64,000 nt of DNA from Nannobrachium achirus. Taxonomy: Eukaryota; Chordata; Actinopteri; Myctophiformes; Myctophidae. The translations under genes were made by a program, and so were the position numbers. Below are positions 34,380-48,160 of this stretch, piece after piece (positions within the stretch are counted from its first letter, which is position 1; each line of letters opens with the position of its first letter). The notes under the pieces were generated by a model. That model saw only the letters and a program-made list of their open reading frames with translations. It was not told the origin of the DNA and did no database searches. Where the stretch lies: contig OY997658.1 in the NCBI GenBank assembly GCA_963921795.1, positions 50,999,962-51,063,961 on the forward strand, written 5' to 3'.

Positions 34380-34640
34380 TCAATTTTTCAATTCAAAGGA
34401 GCTTTATTGACATGAGAAAACATATGTTTACATTGCCAAAGCAATTGCCCAAGTGTCAAAAATAAAATAAAAACAGTTGAATAGGGGGAACATATATTGG
34501 AGGGGGTACATCATTGTGCAAACAGAGCTATGTCACATTGTGTCATTGTATATATACAGGGTATAAAGCTTTTGGAACAAATAGCAGCATTGTTTTTCTT
34601 CAATACATTTTAGATAGTATAAGAAAAAATAAAGACTCGG
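34377..34640 (+). repeat. Common fish interspersed repeat fragment
   Basis: AATTCAAAGGAGCTTTATTG-CATGAGAAAACATATGTTTA-CATTGCCAAAGCAA is, from memory, a frequently seen fish repeat sequence. It sits directly against a (CA)n tract. Boundaries are approximate. Confidence 0.5.
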
Positions 34641-35706
34641 ATGTAAAATGCATTTAAAAGTAGCAGCTCTGTTTCATACTATATGTGCAGTAGTAGATAT
34701 AGATGTCAATCCATGGTTTGTAGTGCTTAGGGTGGTTGTGTTCCAGTCTCTAGCCTTCTACCCTAACGTTTTTACTGGTCTACTAATGTTTTTCTTAGAT
34801 TACAATTTCTATGCATTTGAAGTATTGATATTGATGTACAGTATTACCTTACTATTTTAAATTGCTCTGGATTAAGAGCGTCTGCTAAATGCCTAAATTG
34901 TAAATTGATGGATCAGATTCCAAGCCTCATCTACTGTAACTACCACTTCCCTCCTCCCCTGTCCTTTCCTCTCCTGTTTTCATCTCCTCCTCTGCCCTCC
35001 TGAATTTGTCGCTTTGGTTCAGCACCGCCGTAGCTGTGGTAACCCGGGCTATTAGGCATTTTGTGGATGTTCTTGTCCAGAGTATTACAAAGTGAGAGGT
35101 GATCAAGCAATAAGGACACGGACATGCTACAAAGCATCTAAGATAACGAGAACTTTTTGCACTGTTTTTCTGTCACCGCTGGGTTTCAAGTCTACATCAG
35201 TGTCTACATCACACAACAACAGTCTTGTTAAACTATCGATGGCAACAGTCTGTCTGACACAACCGTTACTGTAAATGCCCGGAGTGTCGAGCCGTTTCTG
35301 AACTTTCTGTGTTGTTGTTGAGTTTATCCCGGGTGCTCATCGCAGTGATTTTTCAGGGCTACTTTTTATAGAAGGCTACTAAATTGCCCGGCGGTTCCAG
35401 TGAAAACGAGCAGACTGGGATTCGGAAACGGCCTGTATCAGAGATCAATGGCCTATAGCCGGCCTGCACATTTATCACCAGGCCCAGCGGGGGCTTGCAC
35501 ACACATAAAGCAACGTTTATCTTTACGTTTGGGTGCGTGCACTGTACGTACGCACACACACACAAATGCATGTGACAGTGTTATTGTATTTTTCTTTCTT
35601 CTCTGAAATGCTGCGAGCATGCGTGTGTGTGACGCACACACACAAACGAATAAATCGGAATCTATTGTCTTTCAACATTTCTTTAAAGCACACTTTCACA
35701 TAATAC

Positions 35707-35708
<2 letters not shown>
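34641..35708. other. Unassigned intron sequence
   Basis: No coding signal. GCTCTGGATTAAGAGCGTCT-GCTAAATGCC at 34863-34893 is a sequence often seen at the end of fish repeats (from memory). Confidence 0.4.
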
Positions 35709-35770
<62 letters not shown>

Positions 35771-35924
35771 CACATCTAACATTGCCTTTATTAATTAAGC
35801 CGCATGGAATAGCAGAGCTCCATAAAAGACGCCATCAGGAATCTGAATCCATTAGCCTGCCATATCCTATACTACTGCCTTTAATTGGCTCTAACAGCCA
35901 GACTTGTGCACACACACACACACA

Positions 35925-35976
<52 letters not shown>
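35709..35976 (+). repeat. Two (CA)n tracts
   Basis: 35709-35766 and 35908-35976, the second with one CATA interruption. Confidence 0.95.
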
Positions 35977-35978
<2 letters not shown>

Positions 35979-37129
35979 GAGTGCAGCACAGATGCATACG
36001 TCACAGACACACACAGCAGACGTGACCTCGCACGACACACACACACAAACAAATGAAAGATTAAGTGGCCAGAGATGGATCTTTGCATCGATACGGAGGA
36101 GAGATTACATCCGAAAGACACAAAGTTTCTCATTCTGTACTGTGTGTCCACGTGCGTGTGTGGCGCGCACACCGCCGCTGTGGCTTTGTGGATATCCCAT
36201 GATTCCCCCTGGGCTATGGCCTCTCCAGTGTACAGCAGACTGTGACGGAGCGAGAGGAGAGAGAGAGAGAGTTTAAGGCGGAGGATAGCTGCTACATAGA
36301 GGCCTGAACCGGAGGAGAGGAGAGGCCAAGTGACCCATGGGACCGTGTGTCTACACCTTCTTTTTTCCTCCTTTTCAGAGAATTTCAGACTTGAGAGACC
36401 AAAAGGCACTATGTCCACTGTGGGTTTCCATCTCTGGACGTCTGCTTTGATGGATGGTGCTTATGATGACTCCAGATTCTTAAACCAGTGCATTTGTAGA
36501 AGGAGAGATTCAAAACCAAACCACGGATCACTTCTTCTTTTTTTTTCTTTTTTTTTTTACATTGCTTTATATAGATAGATATATTAATTTAAGACAGGGC
36601 AGTAGTGGTGGAGGGGAATCCAATATATTTTTTTTAAATATTCTTTACTTTGTTTTTATCTTCAATTCAGTAAAATACATCAGAAATAAATAGCGTAAAA
36701 AGGATTGTGAAGACCTGCAACTAACGTCGCGTCACCAGGCTTTCTCGGGGGGGGAAAACCTGGTGTTCGTTTACTAAACAGGTCGTTTGATCAGGTCTAG
36801 ACCGGATGGCATCCTAGACCGGATGGCAGAAGAAGCAGCCTTGCTTTGTTTTGGTTCCCTGTTTGTTTCCCCAAACCCTATTTAAATGCCAGAGAAGTGT
36901 AGTCTTGCCAGTCGCTGCAAGTTGGACTAAAAGATGGATATACCAAAAAAACGTTTTCAATTAAAAAAAAAAAAAAAAACGCCGCAGCAAGGGTTTTATT
37001 GGGTAGGTACTAAAATTATTTCATGGAACACAGGGAATTGTTTTGGGTTAAAACTGATTCCAGTTTGGTATTTCCTGGCAAAGTGTAGTCCGTTTTGACT
37101 GCAAAATGTGATTATCATTACAAAACATA
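35977..37129. other. Unassigned intron sequence
   Basis: Mixed unique-looking sequence with poly-T and poly-A runs (36538-36560, 36964-36979). ACCGGATGGCATCCTAG at 36800 is followed by a second ACCGGATGGCA, a small duplication. No gene recognised. Confidence 0.45.
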
Positions 37130-37350
37130 CATTAACCACTTCAGCCCTAGTATATAGTATACTTTGATATAGGCTATTTGAGCTTGTCGATGTGCTATTT
37201 TCAAAAAGATTTCTATACTGTACATTTTGAAAACTTGAAATGGGACATTTCTGCACAACGAGTACTTTTGCTTTTGGTACTTTAAGTGCATATTGATGCC
37301 AATACTTTGTACACTTGGAGTTAATTTGAACATCAAACTCTTACTTGTAA
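37130..37350 (-). mobile_element. AGTAAAAGTA-family hAT fragment
   Basis: Contains TTAACCACTTCAGCCCTA and GAGTACTTTTGCTTTTGGTA as in 15700-16222, but both ends are missing. It carries a half palindrome at 37179-37202. A very small fragment of the same family lies at 55229-55268. Confidence 0.7.
37179..37202. repeat. Half palindrome (right arm)
   Basis: TGAGCTTGTCGATGTGCTAT then TTTC; no left arm. Confidence 0.7.
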
Positions 37351-37535
37351 CAGAGAATTTGGGCCAGGACCACAGACCCTGGAGAAGCCATGATGGGGAC
37401 ATTTCTCCATTTGCATGTCTCTGTTCTCTCTTGAGAGACTGTCTGTCTGTCTGTCCGTCTCTCTGCGTCTCTCACTCTCTCTGATCAGTATTCCATGCAT
37501 GTCCTCCCTGCATGTTCGTCAGAGGAAGCGAGATT

Positions 37536-37549
37536 GGGGGGGGGGGGGG

Positions 37550-37588
<39 letters not shown>

Positions 37589-37598
37589 GGGGGGGGGT
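37536..37598 (+). repeat. poly-G / (GT)n / poly-G
   Basis: G15-16, (TG)16, G12, potential G-quadruplex-forming sequence. Confidence 0.9.
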
Positions 37599-37652
37599 CT
37601 AGAGAATGAGAGACGATTGACGGAAACAGGGAAGAAATAAATAGGTGGGGAG

Positions 37653-38201
37653 TAGGGGTGGGCGATATGGAAAAATACACCATCACAATATTCTTCCAAG
37701 CTGTATCACGATACACAATCTTATCACGATTCTTTTCCATGTTGGTTTTTATAGTTATTTTTCAAGTTACTTAACAGTACAACACCTAGGCCTACAAGGT
37801 AACAAAAACTACAAGAAAAAGGAGTAACAGACCATTCAGACCAGTGGTCCTCAAAGTGGGGTCCAGGGACTCTGTGGGTTCCTCTTGGGAGGTCTAAATT
37901 GACCCTTGCAAGTATGTAACTCTGACAGTATACAAATGAAACCAAATGGACCTGTTTCATTTTTTTATACTGTCAGAGTTAATGGGAGACCTTGACATTT
38001 TAAAGTTTGTGAACTACTGATTTAGACAAATGTAGGTTTAATTGCATTTTGCAATGAATCTCTGTATTTAATACATACAATTCAACTAGATCTTTTTATA
38101 AGGCTCCCTCATTGTATCACGATATATAGGATATCTCTGAAAAGGCATATCGTGGAGACATTGTATCATCTCAACGATATTTATCACCATATCGCCCACT
38201 A
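37653..38201. mobile_element. hAT MITE (TAGGGGTGGGCGATATGG family)
   Basis: Inverted ends TAGGGGTGGGCGATATGG and CCATATCGCCCACTA, perfect 8-bp duplication GTGGGGAG (37645-37652, 38202-38209). Interior rich in ATCACGATA-type motifs. Interrupted by a small hAT element at 37842-38019. Confidence 0.92.
37842..38019. mobile_element. Small hAT MITE nested in the previous element
   Basis: 178 bp, ends CAGTGGTCCTCAAAG and TTTGTGAACTACTG, flanks ATTCAGAC / ATTTAGAC (7 of 8). The internal inverted repeat TAACTCTGACAGTATA / TATACTGTCAGAGTTA makes a hairpin. Confidence 0.85.
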
Positions 38202-38209
38202 GTGGGGAG

Positions 38210-40354
38210 GGGATGAAGGAAGAGTAAGGATTAAACAGACAATGGGGAGGGAGGAGGGAGAGGTCCGTCTCCTCTCTTAAACCCATTATCTCATCAGAGA
38301 ACTGATGATACAAGGCCAATTTACTCCCTGACTCACAACGACATTTCCTTTTCAACCTCCTCCGTGCGTGCGTGCGTGCGTGCGTGCCTGTTTCGATGTG
38401 ATTCTGTCAGTCTTCGTCAGGGCCAACAAGTCTCAATCTTACTGCTGCAGTGCATCAGAACATTCTCCACAGGACGTGTTAGGGCCACGTGTGCGTGCGT
38501 GCGTGCGTGCGTGCGTGAGCCCAGATAATGTCCATACAGTATAACAGAGATCCCTGCTGTCATTGTTAATGGACATTGTTAGGGGTTGTGAATAACATCA
38601 CATGATGCCCATACTGTTATGGAGGGAGGGAGGGGGAAACCTGGCTGTGTACCTGGAACCTGAACATGCAGTTGCTGATCAATATGAACTTTGATCAGTA
38701 TGAGGCTTTTCGGGTGGAAACTGTCTACCTTTAACTCTTTAACTGCCAGATTTAAAACATCGCCTAGAGTTGTCCTTGCTTGCAAATCCAAGCGTTTTCA
38801 CAGACCTTTGAAAAAAATCATAGAATATTATGTGTCGCGACTGTTGACCAAGGGCCAAGGCTCCAAAAAGTTGACAAAGTTTGGGGGGTTTATTTTACCC
38901 AAAACGACTGTTTCTGTGTAAATAAGTGAAGGCCTTTAAATAACAAAAATCAAAATACGACTTTACAAAAATACGGAAAATTAAAATACCACGATAATCT
39001 GTTAAAGCAGTCACTTCACCTCCATTGCAACACATGACTATCGATGGGTTTGACTCCATTGGCAAGCTTTTCTTCTTTCGTCCGCTGGCAACTCCATTCT
39101 TGACCCACAAGTCGACTGAATATGACAATTTTCTTTTCATTTCTGTTTCAGGGCTTTGAGAAAAAGACAAGGCTGCACGCTGTGTGCTCTTGTGTAAAAC
39201 CAAGCCCTGCCGGGCCTGATTCAGAAGCCAAACACAAGTAGTCGGGGTTGAGAAGGAGCACACAGCCGCGGCTGTCTGGTTGCTTCATATCTGCCTGCCC
39301 CCGGGTGTTATTCATTAGCAACCCCTCAAACACACACACTCTTTCCCTTAAACAAGGGTCCTGTCCTCTCCGTGGCCCCCTTCTCCATTCCGACAACCCT
39401 TCACCCCGCCGAACGCTCCACAATTAGCCCTGTTTCCTCCTGTGAGGAGTTGTCACTCGGCGTGGAGCGTTGTCATTAATTAAGGGTGCATTATTCCCTC
39501 TCTTCACATTGATTTTTCCTCTCCTTCTTTCTCGCTTCCTCGTTTATGACACGCTGAATAGATCGTGCCTCCTCCTCCTCTGTATCCATCTCTCTCTCTC
39601 TCCTCTCCCAGACTCATCCATCAGCTCGTGCCCAGGCCACAATTATGCTAACACTTGGTGCTTGTTATGACAGCGGCGAGGCTCGGCGCATCAGCCACTT
39701 ATCGACTAAATGAATAGTCCTGCTCTCTCTAAAAACGTTCAGATCGAGAAAGCGTCTGTGTACATTTGAAAAATCTTGAATGTGTGCAAAACTTTTAATA
39801 TTATTTTTATTTGTAGAATAAAATGTGTGAATGAATAATAACAATATTTCAGTTAGAGATATTTTACAATTTAGCTTGACAAATGTCTTTCCTTTTTTTT
39901 AATCAAATGTAAAAGTACAGTTATGTACAGTCAAGCTGTAATAAAATATTATTTCCAAGGAAGAATACATTTTTATTGTCTTTATTGTTGGTTAGAAAAT
40001 GCCTAAAACAACTTCCTAAGCTGCTAAATTGTAAATGAAATTGCAAAAAAGTGGCATTATCCGATTAATCGTTTAAATAATCACCTGATTAATCGATTAT
40101 AATAATAATCGTTAGTTGCAGTCTTAGTTAAAAGCAGCACACACACTCAATCAGCATTGTGTGCCCCCAAACGCTTTATTAGGCCCCCCATCCCTCAAAG
40201 AAAGAATACAATCCTTATTATTCCCGTCTTCTTTTATCTATGTTTTCCATCCTTAGTATATCACAGGGAGTGGATCGTTTTTACACCTCCTCATCCTCAG
40301 TGGAATCTGCTAACCTAAACCTTTTTCAAGGGTTAACATAATGTGTTGCTATAT
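38210..40354. other. Unassigned intron sequence
   Basis: Short (GTGC)n tracts at 38364-38390 and 38488-38518. CCGATTAATCG and GATTAATCGATTATAATAAT near 40060-40100 look like the end of an unassigned interspersed repeat. No exon-like segment recognised. Confidence 0.45.
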
Positions 40355-40700
40355 CAGTGGTTCTCAAACTTTTTCATGTCAAGGTGGACCCCCAAAATTA
40401 TATGGATATTTGGCCATTGACCCCCATCTCAAAATATGTTGTTCCATATGTTGTTCAAGGTCCATTACATATTGGGCATTTGAGCCACGGACCACCATTT
40501 GATGAGATTTATCCAGATTGTCTATGCTGTATTGATGTTGGTGCCATAGGGGAGACAAAAGGCATTCTTAATCAAAATACAAATTCTTCTGCATTCTTCA
40601 ATTGTGTAGACTTCTTGTAAATTAAATAATGTTTAACAATACTTTTACTCTCAAGAGTTAAATATCTATAAGGGTCCATTTGGTCTCCATCATATAGCCA
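40355..40700. mobile_element. hAT MITE fragment (CAGTGGTTCTCAA family)
   Basis: Left end CAGTGGTTCTCAAAC followed by the family's ACCCCCAAAATTATAT-type sequence. The right boundary is not clear, so the end given is approximate. Confidence 0.55.
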
Positions 40701-40855
40701 CCACTACTTTAGCATAATATTATTAAAAAGGGTTTTGCTTTAGTAGTTAGGGATGGGACATGGGAACATTTCATGTCACGATTATTGTGACCTAAAAAAG
40801 CAGGATTTACGATATTGCGATAATCAAAATACCCCCAATATCCATTAACCTGGGG

Positions 40856-40893
40856 CGTTGCGACGCGTTGTGAGCTTGTAGATCTGCGTTTTT
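40856..40893. repeat. Half palindrome (right arm)
   Basis: CGTTGCGACGCGTTGTGAGC then TTGTAGATCTGCGTTTTTT. Confidence 0.8.
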
Positions 40894-41076
40894 TCTGGGC
40901 AAAAAAAAACCCAAAACGTTCAGTCGGGCCCCAGGGGGCCCTAGGCTGCCCAGCCTCCTCCTAACCCTAAGTCAACCCCCTTCCCCTGGGGACATGTCAA
41001 CACGGCTGACTGGGCCAGCTCTGGAGCTCTGCGGGAACGTGTGTGTGTGTGTGAGTGTGAGTGTGAGAGAAGGAGG

Positions 41077-41112
<36 letters not shown>

Positions 41113-41724
41113 ATGTCTCTCTCGCTCTCCCTTTCCGTTTAATGTAAGGTGCGTGCACGGACGGTGCGCCCCATGGGGTGTGGCAAGCTGTGTTGTGGTG
41201 GTGGTTGGAAGGAGGGGAGGGGGGAGGGGGGGGGGGGTGGAAGAGGGGGAGAGGGGGGTTCGCCAGCTCTGAAACCCCCAGGAGAGACGTTGACACTGAG
41301 CCATGGAAGAGGGGAGTCCTCTCCTCTCCCATCTTCTCCTCTCTGAGAGCCAAAGACACTTCAAACATACTGACAGACAGTGACTCTCCATTCTCCACCG
41401 TTCCACCGTCCACATTTATACATTATTATACTTACTCAGACAGGGGTCGACATTATAAATGGCCCGGTGGCCCGAATGCACCTTTTAGATCAACAGGGCC
41501 ACCAGAACTCACCAGGGACTTGCCCTTTGGGGCCAGTGAATTTAATGCCTTGAAAATAAAAAAAAAAGGACAAACTTTTATTTATATCTAATTTCACATG
41601 TATTCCCTGTGGTACTGTGTTTTGCAATGATTTCTGTGAAATCGTCTCGTAATTACCGCTAAAACAGTGTTGCGTTATCCCGATCAAAGACGGAGCCAAC
41701 TTGCCTCTGCGTGCAAGGCAAGGC
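40894..41724. other. Unassigned, simple-sequence-rich
   Basis: GT tracts at 41040-41110, a G-rich stretch at 41205-41260, otherwise no recognised feature. Confidence 0.45.
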
Positions 41725-42193
41725 TCACTCATCATCCATGCTCATCCATTCGTTCAGTGGAGTAGCCACATTCAGGTTACATGATTGACTGAAACTCTTG
41801 TCACATTGTTTACAATGGAAAGGTTTTTCTCCAGTGTGGATACACTGGTGTGTCTTCAGGAGAGCTAATTGACTGAAACTCTTGCTGCATTGTTTACAAT
41901 AGAAAGTGTTTTTCAGTGTGTATACACTGGTGTGACTTCAGGAGAGCTAATTGACTGAAACTCTTGCTGCATTGTTTACAATAGAAAGTGTTTTTTTTTC
42001 TCATGTGGATACGCTGGTGTATCTTCAGGTGACCTATCCGACTGAAGCTCTTGTCACATTGTCTACAGATGTGAGCTTTCTTTCCCGCGTCGGTCAGAAG
42101 ATGTCTCTTTGCTTCCGATTGTGTTGGAGTAGTACTGTTGGAATAGTTCCTTCTCGTTGTCTCCTTCTCGTTGTCTCTCTCCACGTGTGTCAT
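41725..42193 (-). pseudogene. C2H2 zinc-finger gene fragment B
   Basis: Starts MTHVERDNEKETTRRNYSN, a leader typical of fish multi-finger genes, then fingers AHICRQCDKSFSRIGHLKIH, FYCKQCSKSFSQLALLKSHQ, a frameshift (two bases short after CIHT), another FYCKQCSKSF finger, and FHCKQCDKSFSQSCNLNV ending MSMDDE and a stop at 41725. Not fused to fragment A: about 700 bp with MITE debris lies between. Confidence 0.78.
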
Positions 42194-42371
42194 TCAGACT
42201 GTGGAAGTCTGGTTTTAAGCCGAGCTGATTCAAAGCTCACGTCATCATTATGTTGTCACTATGATGTCAGCCATTCTCAAATATGGAGTTCCATGTCATT
42301 TACTGAGATAAAGTAACAAACCAATCAAACCTCATGTCTTCCGGTATGAAATTAAAGCAGCACTGTGTTTT

Positions 42372-42486
42372 TGAATGGTGCTAACCGCTCCTACATCTGG
42401 CATTTTGTGTGTGTCCATCCGTAGTCCCTCAAAGCTTTGCATTGGCCAAGCTTTGCGCAACGTTTTCACAAAAAGCACCGCTCACA
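42372..42486. mobile_element. Degenerate MITE of the GAGCGGTGGT type
   Basis: Left TTGAATGGTGCTAACCGCTC, right AAAGCACCGCTCACAAC. The middle keeps the TTTGCATTGGCCAA-like sequence. Ends are too mutated for a firm boundary. Confidence 0.45.
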
Positions 42487-42510
42487 ACTTGTTAGCTTGT
42501 AGATCTGCTA
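42483..42510. repeat. Half palindrome (right arm)
   Basis: CACAACTTGTTAGCTTGTAG then ATCTGCTA; joined directly to the repeat shared with 6157-6493. Confidence 0.75.
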
Positions 42511-42896
42511 GTCCCTCCCTAACATTTTAGTCTAGTTTTTATTTGTTGACGAAATTGTCAATATATTTAATCTTAGTTTTAGTCATCACGTCAGAACATT
42601 TAAAAGTAAGCTGGGCTAGAACAATAGTGTGTTGCCTACAGCAACCACACTGATAAAAAAAGAAAAGTGTGAAGTGATTGGTGCTATTTATGAGTTAATT
42701 TCATTAAGCGTCCCACAAAGCTTGGCCAATGTGGGATGGGGAAGGACATACGTACGTACATACAGAGAGGGGACATACAGTACGTGCACAGACAAAGCCA
42801 GATGCAGGATCAGTTAGCACAAAAAAATGGTTCATTCTGTACGGGCCGTTGGGTTCGGTAGACCAGTTCGGTTGGGTACTTTACACCCCTAATAGT

Positions 42897-44198
<1,302 letters not shown>

Positions 44199-44293
<95 letters not shown>
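44199..44293 (+). repeat. (CA)n microsatellite
   Basis: About 47 units; a second one follows at 44422-44470. Confidence 0.97.
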
Positions 44294-44294
<1 letters not shown>

Positions 44295-44371
44295 AAACAA
44301 ACAAGCACGCAACACAGTCACATGCAAATAGATGAACACACACATACACTAACAGTACTTTAACAGGTGGT

Positions 44372-44417
44372 GAAAATGGCAGGTCTATAAACTCACAACG
44401 TGGCGCAAAGCGACACG

Positions 44418-44423
<6 letters not shown>
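44372..44423. repeat. Half palindrome (left arm, mutated)
   Basis: GAAAATGGCAGGTCTATAAA CTCACAACGTGGCG followed by AAGCGACACGC, so the inner stem is partly kept. A (CA)n tract begins right after it. Confidence 0.75.
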
Positions 44424-44459
<36 letters not shown>

Positions 44460-44470
44460 ACACACACAGA

Positions 44471-45506
44471 CACACAGACACACAGACGTGCACGCTCACA
44501 GAGATGCATAGGTCAGTGATGATCAAGGATTTAGTCAGCAATCACTGTGGTCGAATTATTAGTGTCACTTACTGAGCCTAATAAACATCTGCACTCAGTC
44601 ACCTGACACCCCCCCCCCCCCCCCCTCTCTCTCTCTCTCGCTCTCTCTCAATTGCTCTCACTCATACTCGTTCTACATTCCTCCTCTCCCGATCTCCCCA
44701 TGCATTTCGCTCTCTCCAGAGAGGTCTCTCCCTTTTCACCCCTTTCTTTACAGCTCTCTCTCTCTCTCTCTCTCTGACATTTTGCTCTCCAGCTCTCCCT
44801 CTGTACCCCTTCTCCATCCCTCCCTCCCTCTCGTTCCCCCTCTCTTGTCTCTTCCTCTAGCCTCATGGGTGGTTCTTGCTCACTTGGAGAGAGAGAGAGA
44901 GGGAGAGGGGGGGGGGGGAGAGAGAGGGGGAGAGAGGGAATTCAGTGGAGTGGAAAGGACTCTTCCTAGCATTCCCTGTCTTTCTGTCCTGCCTCCCCCC
45001 TCCCTCCCCTTCCATCCCTAGAGCAGCTCTCCATTCAGAGATAATTGTCTCTTTGTGTATTCTGCTTTTTTCCTTCACTTGAGTCCTCAGCTGGGAGAGA
45101 GAGAGAGAGAGAGAGCGGAGATGAGGAGGAAACAAAGCAAAGCAGAAAAACGGAGGAAAAAAAGCACTTGATTTTTGCACAGATTTTCACAATCACACTG
45201 TAAAAAAAAAAAGTCTGACTGTACGGCAAAGGGTTTGTCCCCAGACCGGGTCAAAAGGTCTGTAGTGCAGTGGGGGGGGGGGGGGGGGGGGGGTGTTCCC
45301 CTGGGTTCCCCTGGGTTCCCCTGATTGATTATCTTAATGTGCACTAAAAAGGTTGGGAACCCTTGCAGTACTTGATGATTTGCTGCCATGTGGGAATATG
45401 CTTGCAAATTAATTCTGTCCTTATATGCCCATATATGGGGGTCCCTGATGTCATCAATATTAAGCCCATATCTGGGAATGCCCATATATGGACATTAGGG
45501 TGGATC
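44471..45506. other. Simple-sequence-rich stretch
   Basis: poly-C then (CT)n at 44608-44650, (GA)n/G-rich at 44886-44940, (AG)n at 45095-45117, poly-G at 45270-45292. CCCATATATGG-type inverted motifs at 45427-45490. No gene recognised. Confidence 0.6.
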
Positions 45507-45510
45507 TTAA

Positions 45511-47550
45511 ATTACCTTTTTTAGATTTTCTTGAGTCTCACCCCCCAATTATGTTCCAATGTACAAAAAAATGCTTTGGTTAAAATTTGGTTGAATTTCA
45601 AGCATATTTAGAGGTAGCTCAATCAAGTCAAAGATTGTACATTTTATTGGTCAAAATCGAATTGCACTGCAGGCACATTTAAGTTATACATTACACATTA
45701 TTCTTATACTAAGCACAGAAATTATATTTTTTAAGCTTACAAATCTAAACACAAATCTGATTACATGTTTGTCATATGTCAAACCAGAACTAATGTATTA
45801 TAGGAAATAGCAAAGCAAAGAATGACAATTGCTATTTTTCATTTAACGTGCACAATGACATGTCTTTATTGCACACTCTTCAATCATACTCACAACACAC
45901 AACAAGTACACAGCCCCACTTCCTTGTTTACCCCCAAAAACCCAGAAAGTCACTGCAGTATAGCAATTCAGTAGTTACTGATCAATTAAAGTTTGTTTAC
46001 GGCTATCGGGATACTTGTGCCGATGGTTCTGCACAATTTGCAGCAAGTATTGGAGTTGGGACTCATCTTTAGTAATGAGACCACAATATTCTTGTATTAG
46101 GTCAACCCCACGCTCTGCATGATCATTGACAACATTCATTGCCTTCACTACAGCCAGAGCTTCTTGGTAGTCTACCCTGGGCTCCCACTCATCGGGATCA
46201 ACGTCAAGGAAGTCATCTGGGAGATCCATCATTTTGAAAAGCACTTCAATGTTCTTCCTTGCAATTGTTCCAAGGTCAACAGTAATTCTCAGTTCATGAT
46301 CTTCATTTCCATCTTTCATGGCTCTCACCATCAGCCTCTTCGTTTGCGCGCTCACTTGACTGTCAAACAATGCAAGTCCGACAATCTCTGGAGCAAAATA
46401 CCATAAGTGATTGGAACACTTTTGAGAAGCAGCTTTAGACACCTCAGCATTTATTGATGAATATTCCAGCAACAGCAATTTTAACAGCTGCCAAGTAATT
46501 TAGTGGAGCGCTGACAGCAACAGGTGCCATCATCCATGCCTTCACATAATTGCAAACTGCAAAAATGCACAAATCCATGCATGCTTTTTCTTCCCTGAAG
46601 GTCAGTTTGAATTGGCCATGAAACATCCAGATCTTCATACAATAAATAACCTTTGCCATCCAACGGGCATGATGGGTAGCTCCTGGAGCTCTGAACCGGA
46701 TACCTCGAGCAGCGAGGTATCCGGTTCATCAATAAATGCTGAGGTGTCTAAAGCTGCTTCTCAAAAGTTTTCCAATCACTTATGGTGAACAGGGGCATAT
46801 GAAGAGAATTACTGTTGACCTTGGAACAATTGCAAGGAAGAACATTGAAGATTTTTTCCAAGGTGCTTTGAGTGGGAGCCCAGGGAGGACTACCAAGAAG
46901 CTCTGGCTGTAGTGAAGGCGATGAATGTTGTTAATGATCATGCAGAGTGTGGGGTTGACCTAATACAAGAATATTGTGGTCTCATTACTAAAGATGAGTC
47001 CCAACTCCAATACTTGCTGCAAATTGTGCAGGACTATCGGCACAAGTATCCCGATAGCCGTAAACAAACTTTAATTGATCAGTAACTACTGAATTGCTAT
47101 ACTGCAGTGACTTTCGGGGGTTTTGGGGGTAAACAAGGAAGTGGGGCTGTGTACTTGTTGTGTGTTGTGAGTATGATTGAAGAGTGTGCAATAAAGACAT
47201 GTCATTGTGCACGTTAAATGAAAAATTGCAAATTGTCATTCTTTGCTTTGCTATTACCTACAATACATTAATTCTGGTTTGACATATGACAAACATGTAA
47301 TCAGATTTGTGTTTAGATTTGTAAGCTTAAAAAATATCATTTCTGTGCTTAGTATAAGAATAATGTGTAATGTATAACTTAAATGTGCCTGCAGTGCAAT
47401 TCGATTTTGACCAATAAAATGTACAATCTTTGACTTGATTGAGCTACCTCTAAATATGCTTGAAATTCAACCAAATTTTAACCAAAGCAGTTTTTTGTAC
47501 ATTGGAACATAATTGGGGGGTGAGACTCAAGAAAATCAGAAAAAGGTCAT
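45511..47550. mobile_element. TTAA-flanked inverted-repeat element with coding debris
   Basis: Flanked by TTAA (45507-45510, 47551-47554), the target of piggyBac and Kolobok-type transposons. The ends share GATTTTCTTGAGTCTCACCC in inverted orientation. The left arm (45511-46737) and right arm (46738-47550) are inverted copies of the same ~1-kb segment, the right one with internal deletions. At the centre is GAACCGGATACCTCG-AGCAG-CGAGGTATCCGGTTC (46691-46727). Both arms carry the same coding segment. Superfamily is not settled. Confidence 0.78.
45975..46659 (-). pseudogene. Unidentified repeat-associated protein fragment (frameshifted)
   Basis: Two overlapping - strand frames joined by a frameshift near 46470. 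The first holds KIWMFHGQFKLTFREEKACM and VKAWMMAPVAVSAPLNYLA; the second holds NHLWYFAPEIVGLALFDSQV, DLPDDFLDVDPDEWEP, NVVNDHAERGVDLIQEYCGL and TKDESQLQYLLQIVQNHRHK, ending TLIDQ. I recall similar uncharacterised proteins in fish and invertebrate genomes, apparently linked to repeats, but cannot name a domain. A shortened copy of the C-terminal half is encoded on the + strand at about 46738-47086. Confidence 0.5.
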
Positions 47551-47555
47551 TTAAC

Positions 47556-48160
47556 TTTCCCACTGCCAGATTATTTATTTATTTATTGGGTCTGGTGCCA
47601 TCAAAAAGCGGCTTACCTTTGCGACGTTATAGTAGATAGACAGACAGACATTTATTTATTTATTTTTATTTTTTTGGGTTGTGCAATAGTGCACTTTGGT
47701 CTGCCAGGCAGCAGAGGGCGGCGTCATGCGAGAATGAATGTGAATTTGCCTGTTATGTGTTGAAGAAGAAGAAGACCAGTCACTGGCCATAGAGCCTTAC
47801 AGCCGGAGGAAATCAACAAGGAAGTGAATTGTTCTCCGTTGATCTAACGCATAATGGATTTTTTACACCATCACCGCGGAAAATGTGTTTACAGTAGACG
47901 GCCGCGCGACCCCTCATCAGCTTACAGTCATCAGACGAACGAACCGAACGAGCGCCGTATTGGCGGAGAGGTCTTGCGCAATCGGGCGAACGTGAACGTT
48001 CAAAGCGGTGGGAGAGTTAAGATCCACCCTAATGGACATATCGGTCAGCCTCTGTTGTTTCAGTGCGTTTAGGGCGATGTTGCTTCTCGCCCTTTAGGGT
48101 GTCTTACTGGTGTTATATTGGAGCTTCCGAGCGTAGGTTTTTCACACGTATGTACCTAAA
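47556..48160. other. Unassigned intron sequence before the last RSU1 exon
   Basis: (TTTA)n at 47575-47590 and 47651-47665. GGGCGATGTTGCTTCTCGCCCTTTAGGGTGTCTTACT at 48071 resembles 30980-31040, a shared repeat. No gene recognised. Confidence 0.5.
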
